From positions 241,501 through 305,500 of the forward strand of contig JAPWDM010000064.1 of the NCBI GenBank assembly GCA_035578155.1: a stretch of 64,000 nucleotides of DNA, given 5' to 3'. The notes below the pieces were generated by a model. It saw only the letters and a program-made list of their open reading frames with translations. It had not been told where the DNA came from and did not search any database. A program made the translations under genes and the position numbers. The DNA is from Brachynemurus nebulosus. Lineage: Eukaryota > Arthropoda > Insecta > Neuroptera > Myrmeleontidae. Shown here one piece after another: positions 11,410 to 24,759 of the stretch. The number at the start of each line of letters is the position of its first letter. Positions within the stretch are counted from its first letter, which is position 1.

Positions 11410-11680
11410 AGGAATGTCTTTCGGACGGGAAAATAGTAAGTCAGATCCGGACTCAAAGAGCACCCGTAGCACATTTAGATATTTTAAGAACGAGTTGACT
11501 TTCGAAAACGGGCGGAAATGAAGAATTTTTTACGGAATTGGAAGCGGACGAAAGTGGGACTGAAAATAACTATATTTCGGAGCGAGCGAGATTTGACAGT
11601 TTTCTCGGGGGTTGGGAATGGCCAGAAATTTTCGGAGTAAGTGGCAATGGGACAAAAAATTTTTCCCGACAACATCTCTA
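11410..11680. mobile_element. Possible hAT-like non-autonomous fragment
   Basis: A G-rich stretch (gggcggaaatgaag, ggaagcggacgaaagtggga, gggacaaaaaatttttcccg) ending ...catctctac. Composition and end resemble the element ending at 38,627 (CAGAGATGGGAACGG as its reverse complement). The other terminus and a target duplication are not evident. Confidence 0.4.
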
Positions 11681-11990
11681 CTTAAAAGTCGTTTGATGAG
11701 CGAATTTTAGGACATTTGAAAAATAATTTTATCTATAATTCTGATAATTTTACGCGTGTGAAACCGTGGTTCACAGCTATAAAGGGAAGCCAGGTCGGGA
11801 TGCTAGTAATGAAATAAACAAAATGGCTTTTTAGGAATAACTAATGAAATTTTGTTTTAAATATTACATTTTAAACGAAAAAGATTTTTAAGTGGAACGT
11901 TATCCTTATCATTAATATTATAAAGAAGCAATATTTACTTACCTGGAACAAAATCGAAATGTCTTGGACCAATTTTGAAAATTCTTTCAC

Positions 11991-11991
<1 letters not shown>

Positions 11992-12036
<45 letters not shown>
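11992..12036. repeat. Poly(A) tract, 45 bp
   Basis: Uninterrupted A run. It could be a retroposed tail or a simple expansion; no recognisable retroposon precedes it. Confidence 0.95.
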
Positions 12037-12039
<3 letters not shown>

Positions 12040-12091
12040 GGGACAGATATTGGTTATAAATAGTTAAAAATTTGATGACACCATTGAATTT

Positions 12092-12245
12092 AATTGTAAG
12101 GATTTTTGGAGTTAGGTCATCGGTTTTAAAAAAGGAGAATTGAAAAATAAATAACAAGATTTTTTAAAAAAAAATCTTGTTATTTATTTTTCCCTTCTCC
12201 TTTTTTAAAACCGATGACCTAACTCCAAAAAGCCTCACAATTAGA
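12092..12245. repeat. Near-perfect hairpin, arms about 70 bp
   Basis: The left arm (ttttggagttaggtcatcgg...aacaagattt) is repeated as reverse complement on the right (aaatcttgtt...ccgatgacctaactccaaaa), with the centre near 12,167. AGATATTGGTTATA occurs outside on both sides, at 12,045-12,058 and 12,243-12,256. This suggests a small foldback MITE or an inverted duplication. Confidence 0.85.
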
Positions 12246-12810
12246 TATTGGTTATATTTAAGTCCGCCATGCTCCTGGGGACCCAAAAACGATAAAAATA
12301 AACAACCCAAACGATTTTGAAAATTTTTTCGCCGTTGAAAAGCAAAACTATTCTAGATGGATACAGACTACATTATATAAGGTCCACCAAAGTGCCGGGG
12401 GCACACAATAAACTAATCAACTGAGTCTGACCATTTTTTTATGGTTAGAAAACTAAACAATTTCAGATTGATCCAGGCTACACTAGCATAGATTTATCAA
12501 TGTCCTGGGTACCCGAATCCACAAAACAAACAGTTGGACGGATCCCGACTAAATGTTGCTAAAATATTACTGTAATCTTAAAAGAATGGTCGTTAAGATA
12601 AAATTGCCCCTCAGAGCTGTAGGGCTTCAAAAGGGTCTTAGAATGAACAGCTTGATCGGAAATTTCAAAAAGTGTTCAAAATTGAAATTTTACTAAAATT
12701 ATCAATATGGTTATCCACGATGTCAATATCTAAAATCTGAATATTAATACTTTAAGGTCGTTGGACAAGCGAAGCGAAGTATTATAATGAACTTATTCTG
12801 TATAGAAATT

Positions 12811-13222
12811 TAAAATTAATTTGACCCATGGCTTGATGAAGTTTTATTCATTTTTAATTTCCGTATATCCGGCCATCTTTTACATCATAGTTGTGACAGG
12901 TTTAGATATATAATTATGAAATTTTTTCCTATACATACTAGAATTAAAAATCTCAGTTAGTAAGCAGAAAATATTTTTTCATTGCTTTTCTAAAGTACCT
13001 TTTCGTATTGAAAAGCGAGAATCGTGTGTGTGAGTATTGATATAGTACACTATAATAATTAAATATCTAGTGGTGATTTTTCTGCTGTGTTCATGAATAC
13101 CGGTCATCTAGTAAATAAAAAAAAAAGAAAACGAAAAAAAAGCATTAAATGTTATCCATGTTTTTAACAAATTCAACAGGCTATGCCATTCACGTTTAAA
13201 TTCAGCCTCAGCGCGTACACTA
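12811..13222. other. No gene recognised
   Basis: AT-rich spacer up to the start of the foldback element; no supportable features. Confidence 0.4.
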
Positions 13223-14006
13223 ACAAGGAATGTTACGGAAGTGTACCCCTGCGATTTGGTTCGTTTTAAGATATATTGTAGTACTTGACAAAGTAACAAA
13301 CATATTTTAATTATACGTGCCCAATCCCATATTTAGGGGGTAAAACACCCCTTTAAAAATTTCCTGAAAAATCATATTTTGGTATTTTTCCCATACTAGC
13401 CCTTAAGCAATTTTGATGAAAAGTGATCAAAAGATTTAGACTGAGGTTATATTACTATAGAATTTTTTTCATTGGGATCACTTAATTTTTAAGGGGTGAA
13501 ACACCCCTAATAGTGGGTTTTTAATAAAATTTTTAGGGAAATCATAGCTAAAATTCTTTAAAATTCTGTAAGAAGGCTACAAGTTATTAGTTAATAAATA
13601 ATACGTGTCACCCACTGTAGTGGCGCGTTGTAACTGGGGGACTATGGGGGGCTCTACATGAGAATGAAATTTTTAACAAAAATATTTTGGGTTTTGCTCA
13701 CTATAAAATTTATAAAATAGCAAAAATAAGGTTAACTGGCAAACTCCTTGACTTGAAATAGATAGTTCTGAAACACTGAAATAGCATTATGAAAAAAAAT
13801 TTTGGATTGTAGCTTGTAATTAAATGTGATGAATTATGAAATAGTGGAAGAATATACAAGTAAAAATATAAATTAAGTTTTATTTAATATTTTGAGTAGA
13901 CGTTGAATAGTGGTACAATGAACAGACGTTAAAGTGCTTCAGTATGCCTGTATTTTACAATGTATTTATAAAATATTATAGAAGTATTAAAAAATGTTAA
14001 TTAGAA

Positions 14007-14240
14007 TTATGGATGATAATTTTCGCAGTAATGATATTCTTCAAAGAAGTGTTTTAAGCAGAGCGATTTCTTGCACCAAGAACATCTTATAATAGATAAT
14101 TCTTCACAACCTTCAATTTCGCATTTGGGGGACAAATTTTCTTGGAGAACAAATGCAACTGGATTCTCAAATTTTTCTGATTTCTTACTTTTGTATCCGC
14201 TTTTGTACCATGAATAACGGAATAAGTTTTGATATCAAGG
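14007..14240 (-). pseudogene. C-terminal Cys-rich zinc-binding fragment of a DNA transposase
   Basis: About 78 codons open on the minus strand and ending in a stop at 14,007. The first part reads RYSWYKSGYKSKK and FENPVAFVLQ. A Cys/His cluster follows: CEIEGCEE, then CSWCKKSLCLKHFF, then YHYC. Cys and His at such spacings imply a zinc-binding module. Its position at the very end of a reading frame in a transposon remnant fits the C-terminal Cys-rich domain found in piggyBac-like and related transposases; this assignment is tentative. There is no catalytic core. The fragment sits exactly at the centre of the foldback. Confidence 0.6.
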
Positions 14241-14308
14241 AGAAGAAAATTGATTATGAATCAGTGATTGCAGCTTTATTATGTTGTTAGGAGAATGAAT
14301 TGATATCG

Positions 14309-14345
14309 TAATTGCTGTTCACTGTACCACAGTGAACAGCAATTA
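14309..14345. repeat. Perfect 17-bp-arm hairpin
   Basis: TAATTGCTGTTCACTGT, a 3-nt loop, and its exact reverse complement. It lies at the inner edge of the right arm of FB1. Confidence 0.9.
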
Positions 14346-15041
14346 CTATTCAACTATTTAACTATCTACTCAAAATAATTAATAAAACTTAATTTATATT
14401 TTTACTTGCATATTCTTCCACTATTTCGTAATCCGTCACATTTAATTACAAGCTACAATCCAAATTTTTTTTCATAATGCTATTTCAATATTTCAGAACT
14501 ATCTATTTCAAGTCAAGGAGTTTGCCAGCTAACCTTATTTTTGCTATTTTATATAATTTTATAGTGAGGAAAACCCAAAATATTTAATTTTTGTTAAAAA
14601 TTTCCTCATATAGAGCCACCATAGCCCCAGTTACGCCGTGCCACTACAGTGGGTAACACGTATTATTTATTAACTAATAACATGTAGCCCTTTTACAGAA
14701 TTTTAAAGAATTTGAGCTATGATTTCCCTAAAAATTTTTCTAAAAACCCACTCTTTGGGGTGTTTCACCCCTTAAAAATTAAGTGACCTCAACGAAAAAA
14801 ATTCTGTAGTAGTGTAACCTCAGTCTAAATCTTTTAACCACGTTTTATCAAAATTGCTTAACGGCTAATATGGGAAAAATACCAAAATATGATTTTTTAG
14901 GGAATTTTTGAAGGGGTGTTTTACCCCCTAAATATGGAATTGGGCACGTATAATTAAAATATGTTTGTTACTTTGTCAAGTACTACAACAGATCTTAAAA
15001 TGAATAAAATCGCAGGGGTACATTTCCGTAACATTCCTTGT

Positions 15042-15615
15042 AAGACCTCATCTAAGGAATTGGGACTTCCAGCCCTGTTACCAATTCTAGGTACCTTAAA
15101 ATAAATTTATATCACCATTCGCGACTTACCAGTCTTAATATGACACTTGCCGTAATAACTGAATTTTCCTTTTGAAAATTCTCAAACAACAGTGTTATCA
15201 AAAATATTCTTGATTTAAGTTTGGCAAAAAGAAACACCAACTCTTTATGAATTACTAGTATAATAATATTGTAATTTAAAGTGAATAAAAAAGATCGATT
15301 TATTTACATAATGAGTTATTTAAATTTGACAGAATTTAAATTAAAAGTAAAAACACTGAATTGTTTTTACAGACACTCTCTTATAAATATAAATGAAATA
15401 CACAAACTTTTTGAAAAATAGGTATATCAATGTGAAAAAATCACATTAAAAAAAATCTCTTTCATGCATAATACATAATATGTATACAAACGAATGTACA
15501 AACGTAGGAAGTGAGAGATATATAAATTAAAAAAAAGTGAAAAATGGAAAAGAAAATCCACTAGCGAACTAAATTGTAAATATTTACACTTTGACTAGAT
15601 TAATCCTTGCGTATT

Positions 15616-15703
<88 letters not shown>

Positions 15704-16080
15704 GTATATGTATGTATGTAAAATAAATATCATCTACAATATAGATGCGTACACGCTATGCTGATTATTTTACAATTATGATAGATATGTATTATCGAAC
15801 ACAAGTTTAAATTATTGCAAAAACACACGCGTGATTTTTGGAGGAATTTATTGAAAACGATTTGACAATAATTTTTACTGAAAATCTATTTATAAAAAAT
15901 GATTTCATATAGAAAATTATTGAGCAGTCCCAATGAAATTTTGTAACAAAACCTAACAAAATATAAACCCTACAAATTTAGAAGACCTATTTTCTAAATA
16001 ATTAAAGATATAAAATGAGGTGGCACAAAATTTAAGTATTCAAAGCGCTACATTAGCAAAATACACAAAATTTTGGACTG
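15042..16080. other. No gene; (TA)n at 15,616-15,700
   Basis: AT-rich spacer with one long TA microsatellite (15,616-15,700, few interruptions). No coding sequence recognised. Confidence 0.6.
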
Positions 16081-16780
16081 CAGAAACCATGCTGTATCTA
16101 GCTAGTAGATATACCCGGGCGGTGAGAAACGTAAAGTGCATTGCTTCTATTCGGGGCAATAGGTGCTTATATTACCTGTATTGAGCAGTAGTCACTGACT
16201 TCAGCTAGTATCGCGTAATCAATTTTTTTAAACAGGGTTGTTTAATCGATCTATTAGGCTGAACGGAACTTTTAATCTATTCGTTTAAAAAATAAACTAC
16301 CCAGGTCATTATCAAATTGGATTTACAAGACACACCACCGTCGGGTTACACTGTCATGGTAGAGACCCGGGAACGTCCAATTAGTGCGCCCAAGGCTAGA
16401 AAAGTAACCCGGAGTACCGGTGTTCAGGCACTTGTACCACTAGTCAGACCGCGTGTTATCTAATACATTTCTAACCAACTTAGCAGGCTGGCATCGGAGC
16501 TGAACGGAACTCACTCACCGAGGCCCGCTATAGGCATCTCGGCTCTCGTGGTACCGATAAGAACGATACGGTCAGATTTTTGGCTCTCAAATCAGCTGGG
16601 AATCTCCTAGATTTAACCCTTGAACAGTAGGGTTTTGGTGTGCTGGGCCACTATTCAGGTCAATAGAATCGGTTTGCAGTATCTGACCGAAGGCCAATTT
16701 GGTAACCGAAGCCGAAACTGACGTTCGGCTGTTGCCAAAACCTCCGGCCGAAGATGCAACTAAATTACTACTAATACTTA
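16080..16780. other. Anomalously GC-rich block, unidentified
   Basis: Visibly richer in G and C than the surrounding sequence, for example gtagagacccgggaacgtcc near 16,360 and accgaggcccgctataggca near 16,516. The word 'ctgaacggaact' occurs twice, near 16,260 and 16,500. A short open frame on the minus strand (16,820-16,587) has no recognised similarity. It may be a fragment of a retroelement 5' region; identity unknown. Confidence 0.45.
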
Positions 16781-16859
16781 TTGTAACAGATTGGATAATT
16801 AAATAGGTATTTTCATTCAAGATTCCGAAAAAGAAATCTTCGAAATCTTATAATTTTGT

Positions 16860-17300
16860 CATATCTGCTTAACCATCCGTCCATCCGTCAGTCACATCCT
16901 CATGATTTCGACATATTTCAGTCTTTAAACATGAAATTTTGCATACATATGCTACGTGCGTAGATGCCAATGAATATATACAGTTCAAAAATGTTTTTTT
17001 TTTTTTTTTAATCCCATGAGGTACCTTTTCGGATTGGTATACGGAATAAAAAACTTTTCCCATTTAAGGCACTGTATGGAACACTCTAAGAATAGCTCAT
17101 AAAATGAAATTAAGACACCTAATATAATTTTTCATTTTTAAGCTATGTTACGTCTGTAATTTGCCAACCGTCCATTTTTTAAAATAATATAGATACTAAA
17201 ACTTTATTAACATTAATTCGGCTAACAAGAAAAGGGCAGTCGAAAATTCAAAAAAATCTGAAACTTTGTCAGTATATAGAGGGTGGCTATCTAATAACAT
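16860..17300. other. No gene; repeat-like
   Basis: Contains 'ccatccgtccatccgtc' and low-complexity runs. No supportable coding sequence. Confidence 0.4.
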
Positions 17301-17319
17301 AAAAAATATCAGTTGCTCC

Positions 17320-17930
17320 TAAAAAACGTTTTTAAGGGGTGAACCACTCCCACAAATTTGGAAGATAAAAATTTAAAAATCGATTAAATTTTGTTTATAA
17401 AAGTTAAAAACTCAAAAAGTTCTAGTAACAAATGTAACATTATGTTTTGCATGTACACATTTTTAAGGGTTGAAACCACCCCTTAATTGTGTACAAAAAA
17501 ATTTAAAAATTGATTATATTTTGTTTATATATACTATACAGAGCTCTAATAATAAATATAACATTTTTTGCATCTATAAATTTTTAAGGGTTGAAACTAC
17601 CCCTTTATATGTGTACTTAAAACTGATAAATTTATAATATTTTGTTTGCATATACTATACAGAACTTTAGCAATTAATATAACATTATTTTTTGCATTCA
17701 CAAATTTTCAAACCACCCCTGCAAGTGCGTACTAAAAATTTAAAAATTGGCGATATTGTGTTTACATAGAGACCTAGCGATAAATATATTACAAATATAT
17801 TCTTTCACACAGTCCTAGGCGGTGAAACACCTCCTCCAAGTTGTAAACTAAAAATTTCAAAACTGACAAAATTTTGTTTACATATACAACAAACACAACA
17901 ATCTTACAATAAATATAATAATAATGTGTA
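17320..17930. repeat. Diverged tandem repeat, unit about 120 bp, five copies
   Basis: A block like 'ttttaagggttgaaaccacccc' recurs near 17,331, 17,461, 17,581, 17,705 and 17,812. Each is followed by a similar A/T-rich part ending in 'attttgttta(t/c)at'. Spacing of 107-130 bp marks an old local tandem array. Non-coding. Confidence 0.75.
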
Positions 17931-19437
<1,507 letters not shown>

Positions 19438-19439
19438 TG

Positions 19440-20886
<1,447 letters not shown>

Positions 20887-21803
20887 TACAGCACGGAGCC
20901 TAAACAGGGAAAGGTAAACAACAGCTTTCCTTAAATAATGTCTTATATACAGGGTGTGTAAAAATATTAATTACTGTAATTTTATGCGTATTTTTCTGAA
21001 TAGGATTGTAGTCAACAAAAAGTATATTTTTAATGCGTAATCAATAAAGTACAAAATCTAATGAATTTGAAAGTATTAAATTACTTCTTTAGTAATATTA
21101 AATATAATAAACATATCTGTAATATGTCCATATTTTGTGTATTTGTAACCCAAATTGTCCTATTTCTATTAAAAAAAAGTGTTATGTCTTACTATATTAC
21201 GGACAGTTGTTGCATACGCAAGAGATACCTACAATGCACATAGATTGATGTTGTGCTGTGATAGATTGACTATATAGCCATACATATTATGTATGTATGT
21301 ACCTACTACCTATGTACGCGTGAGAAAATGGTTTACGTATGAAGAATACATGAGACAAGACAGTGTTCTGTGGTGGTTCTGTGGACAAAACCATACAAGC
21401 CACGCCGAACGTGCCACAGATAATAGCTACGTAATACATACGTATATCTGCAAATATAAGCGATTAAAATTTACACAAAAGTTGACCAAAGATATTTCAA
21501 ATTACTTTATATAATACACATTATATCTAATGAAAATTAAATACATATTAATTAATTGATTTTTCGTCTGAATATTAAAATTTTTTAGAAAGAATTCTCA
21601 TTTAAAATAAATATATTAAAATATTATTAAATTTCTTTAATCTGTCACACCCTTTATATTACAAAAATGTTAAATATGTTGATTAAAAAATGTTTATTTT
21701 TGTTATGTTTTGTTTACATAAAGAATAAAAAGTTGCGTATGTATTAATCTGTGTGAATACCTTTCCTTATATTAGGCTTTCCCTAAAGAGGCTCCGTGCT
21801 GTA
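20887..21803. mobile_element. Non-autonomous TIR element inserted in a TA array (Tc1/mariner-like)
   Basis: CAGCACGGAGCC starts at 20,889 and its reverse complement ends at 21,801. A second matching block (agggaaag) lies further in on each side. TA sits directly outside both ends (20,887-20,888 and 21,802-21,803), and long (TA)n arrays continue beyond. The simplest reading is insertion at TA into one microsatellite. The alternative, that TA arrays are part of the element, cannot be excluded. No transposase inside; the open frames are short and unrecognised. Confidence 0.65.
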
Positions 21804-21834
21804 TATGTACATATATATATATATATATATATAT

Positions 21835-21884
<50 letters not shown>

Positions 21885-21894
21885 TATATATATA

Positions 21895-21948
<54 letters not shown>

Positions 21949-21957
21949 GTATATATT
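21804..21957. repeat. (TA)n microsatellite, right flank of the TIR element
   Basis: Interrupted TA tract beginning directly outside the right terminal repeat. Confidence 0.95.
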
Positions 21958-23779
21958 ATTGTATAATATAAAACTAATCTCAGTGCATTTTTTTGTTATA
22001 ATAATTAGACAGATTCCTATTATATTCAATCCAATAATGTTCAAATTATACCAATGGAAGAAAGAAGCTAAAAGTAAATAAAGAAAGAAGCTAAAAGAAA
22101 ATAATTTTCACAAAGAAGTACTAAATTTGTGTTCCAAATAAAATTTATATTTAATCTCCTAACTATAGTTTAGTTATATTCGTGTAAATGTCATCGACAG
22201 ATACATCAGCATTAATCTATAACACAGTATACGTTATGTATAGTTGTTTTATTTTCTCCTTTAAACACTCACGCAACGGAATTTGGTTCTATTAGTAACG
22301 GTATATCTGTAAAAATGTATAATTTCTAGTAATCCAGGAAAGTTAATTAGGCTAAAAAGATTTCTGACCTATTTATTGAATAGTATTTATTTGATTTATT
22401 TCAAATTTTACAATATAACTTACAGTGGTGTATTATATACAATTTATAACTTAAGTCATCTATTACATAAAAAGATTTCAATAGAAGTAAAATTAGTGCT
22501 AAGCTGCTGGGGAACGTGTCGCGAATAACAATCTTAAACTTTACTACGATTTAAGCCGAGGAATGATTATGGATTGTAGCAAATTTGGAGATATATAATT
22601 AACAGAAATTATACGGCTAAACAAAGCAACTAAGTTGTAGTCGAAAAATAACATACAGAGTAGTTTATCTTTTTGGACGGTGATTTAAATATACGTGTTC
22701 TATATGTAAATTATATTAATTCATATTTCAATGTCATATAATAGTTAATCAGAAATTTCACCACCACATCTCGACTTCTTCCATTATACGCCACTGTTAA
22801 TGACCCGTACCTTTATTACGGCATTTAATTGCCATTATGTATTCTACCAAGGTAAAGCTACAAAAGTGAAGGTGTAAATCCAAAACCTGTAGCGTAACTT
22901 ATTATTAAAATTGAAAAAACTACAGAAATACTAATTATGGTTATTTTTATTCAGGGTTCAGCTGTATGTGTAGCGGCAGCATTATAAAACCATTTTTCTC
23001 GTAAAAAATTTATTTATATTGTTTTTATATTATATTCTACAGCCATACGCAGACAGGGGAAATTAAACCAATCGTAATAAACATTAAAAAGAAAAAATAA
23101 ACATTTTAATGAATTTTTTGTTAGATATACCCTTTTCGCTAAATAAATTTCGCAGGGAGATAGAAAATAATGTAAATATAATTGGATATAAACACAGGGT
23201 GTCTCACTTTACATTGCAATTAAAAATTATTTGTGAATAACGTTAACACAAATCATTCACTACAAAAATAGATTGAAGAAGGAAGCCTATAGTATGGATG
23301 TTTGAAAACATACTTTAAAATGTCTTTTGTTAGTAGACACTTGTAAGAAAGTAATAATAGTTTGCACTAGTAATTTAAAAAATAAAGTCTGTTTCAACTT
23401 ATAGTCAGCTGAAGCAGCTTTAATCTAAAAGTAGCTTATGCATAAGTATTACATATAATTAACTAGCTGTAACCTCAAGTTAATTAGTTTAACATCATGC
23501 AACTTGTTTTCAACATTTTGTTAACAACTTTTTCAATTTCTTTAAAAACTATAAACATTTGAAAATTCGTTTTATTTTTCCTAATATAAACAAAAACATA
23601 TATGAAAAATTCTATTTGTCTGGATTATTTCAGATTTTTCAGCTTATATAGACTTCGGATCTAAGATAAGGGAAACGGTGTACTTTCGTATATTTTTGAA
23701 TATGACTCAGAAGTTAAGGTGACTTGCGAACCAAGTTTTGATATGTGTAAGCAAAACTTTTTATATGATATCATATTTA
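21958..23779. other. No gene recognised
   Basis: AT-rich sequence without supportable coding regions. 'aacacagggtgtctcacttt' near 23,194 resembles the end of ACAGGGTGT-type MITEs (compare 29,625) but no partner end was found. Confidence 0.45.
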
Positions 23780-23969
23780 CAAGGAAAGGGCACGAACTGG
23801 GAAATTGACTTCGGGATGCGATTTCGCAGGATTATAGTCCCTCTAAAGATGAATTAATTGTTAAAATGTAAAGACCCATTGGCCAGTCAATTTCGCGAAA
23901 AACGCTTTCAAAATTCTAGCTTCATTTATTGAATGTTTATATATAAATTATTTTGTGTGTCAAATCAAC

Positions 23970-24042
23970 GAAGAGGTAGCGCAGTCGGTAGCGATGCTAG
24001 ACTGACGACAGAGTGCACGGGTTCCATTCCGACTGACTGCCA
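23970..24042 (+). other. tRNA-like segment with Pol III A and B boxes, left arm of FB2
   Basis: TAGCGCAGTCGG at 23,977-23,988 fits an internal A box. GGTTCCATTCC at 24,020-24,030 is one or two changes from a B box. Their 43-nt spacing is that of a tRNA. The sequence does not fold into a convincing tRNA with an acceptor stem, so it is best read as tRNA-derived, SINE-like sequence rather than a working tRNA gene. Confidence 0.6.
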
Positions 24043-24663
24043 GTCATATTACATTTTTTTTTTTATTTTGTTAAGTAACTATTAAAACTAATAAATTTCA
24101 AAAATAAATAATTATTTCTAACAACTATCATAAACTAAAATATATATTTTTTTTTAATTTGTAATCATTCACTGAATACTTTGTTAATAAGTAACTTGGT
24201 TATTTTTTAAAACAGATAAATAATAAAATTACCAAAACCATTTTTAAATTAAAAAAATTAAGAATTTTATTGATTATAAATTTACTTATAATTCAATGCA
24301 AGAACCGGAATGATAGTGTTTATGTTCGTGTACAAAATCGTCTTTTATCAACTGTGCAAAATGCGAAAATATTTTCTGTTTTGAATGTTTTTATAAAACT
24401 TATCATTCTGGTTGTTGTATATAATTATAAGTAAATTTATATATAAAAAATAGTTTTGGTAATTTTATTATTTACCGGTTTAAAAAGAAAAACACAAATT
24501 ACTTGTTAAAAAAGTATTCAGTAAATGATTACGAATTAAAAGAAAAATACAATTATATTTTAGTTTATGATAATTGTTGTTAGAAATAATTATTTATTTT
24601 TGAAATTTATTAATTTTAATAGTTACTTAACAAAAAAAAAGTAATAATACTGGCAGTCAGTCA
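24035..24663. repeat. Inverted repeat forming the inner arms of FB2
   Basis: 24,035-24,245 is repeated as reverse complement at 24,450-24,663, for example 'ttcaaaaataaataattatt' against 'aataattatttatttttgaa'. The centre is near 24,348 and holds a Cys-rich coding fragment. Confidence 0.85.
24317..24424 (+). pseudogene. Cys-rich C-terminal transposase fragment at the centre of FB2
   Basis: Thirty-odd codons reading CLCSC, then CAKCENIFCFECFYKTYH, then GCC, with stops just upstream. The CxxC...CxxCF..YH pattern is like the one at the centre of FB1 and like C-terminal Cys-rich domains of piggyBac-type transposases; the family link is inference. No catalytic region is nearby. Confidence 0.5.
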
Positions 24664-24759
24664 AATGGTTACGAATTAAAAGAAAAATACAATTATATTT
24701 TAATTTATGGTAATTACTGTTAAAAATAATTATTTATTTTTGAAATTTATTAATTTTAA

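Larger units (their letters stand above)
11680..12810. repeat. Degenerate dispersed repeat region with a GTCGTT(T)GA...GCGA motif
   Basis: Diverged occurrences: aagtcgtttgatgagcgaa (near 11,687), aaggtcgttggacaagcgaa (near 12,757), and in reverse complement cgctcatcaaacgacctt (near 33,447). Phrases about 'cctgggtacccg' recur around 12,270-12,510. No coding sequence. Family not identified. Confidence 0.45.
13223..15041. mobile_element. Foldback-like non-autonomous element FB1, arms about 700 bp
   Basis: The termini are ACAAGGAATGTTACGG at 13,223 and its reverse complement ending at 15,041. The arms run inward to about 13,925 and from about 14,325. They are clearly homologous but diverged by substitutions and small indels; examples are 'cacttgacaaagtaac', 'tttagggggtaaaacacccc' and 'cccactgtagtggc'. 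The central 400 bp carry a Cys-rich protein fragment. The target duplication is unclear (TA or a 4-bp site). The element resembles a deletion derivative of a cut-and-paste transposon with unusually long terminal repeats. The similar tip of FB2 (CAAGGAAAGGGCACGA) suggests a shared family. Confidence 0.8.

Noticed and set aside
13108..13299. 63-codon minus-strand frame overlapping the left end of FB1
   Set aside because: It crosses the element boundary and has no domain or conservation in the opposite arm.
16587..16820. 77-codon minus-strand frame in the GC-rich block as a gene
   Set aside because: No recognisable domain, no supporting neighbour features; likely chance opening in unusual composition.
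23970..24042. A functional tRNA gene
   Set aside because: The A and B boxes are spaced correctly, but no acceptor stem or normal cloverleaf could be drawn and the B box departs from consensus; it is kept only as a tRNA-like segment.
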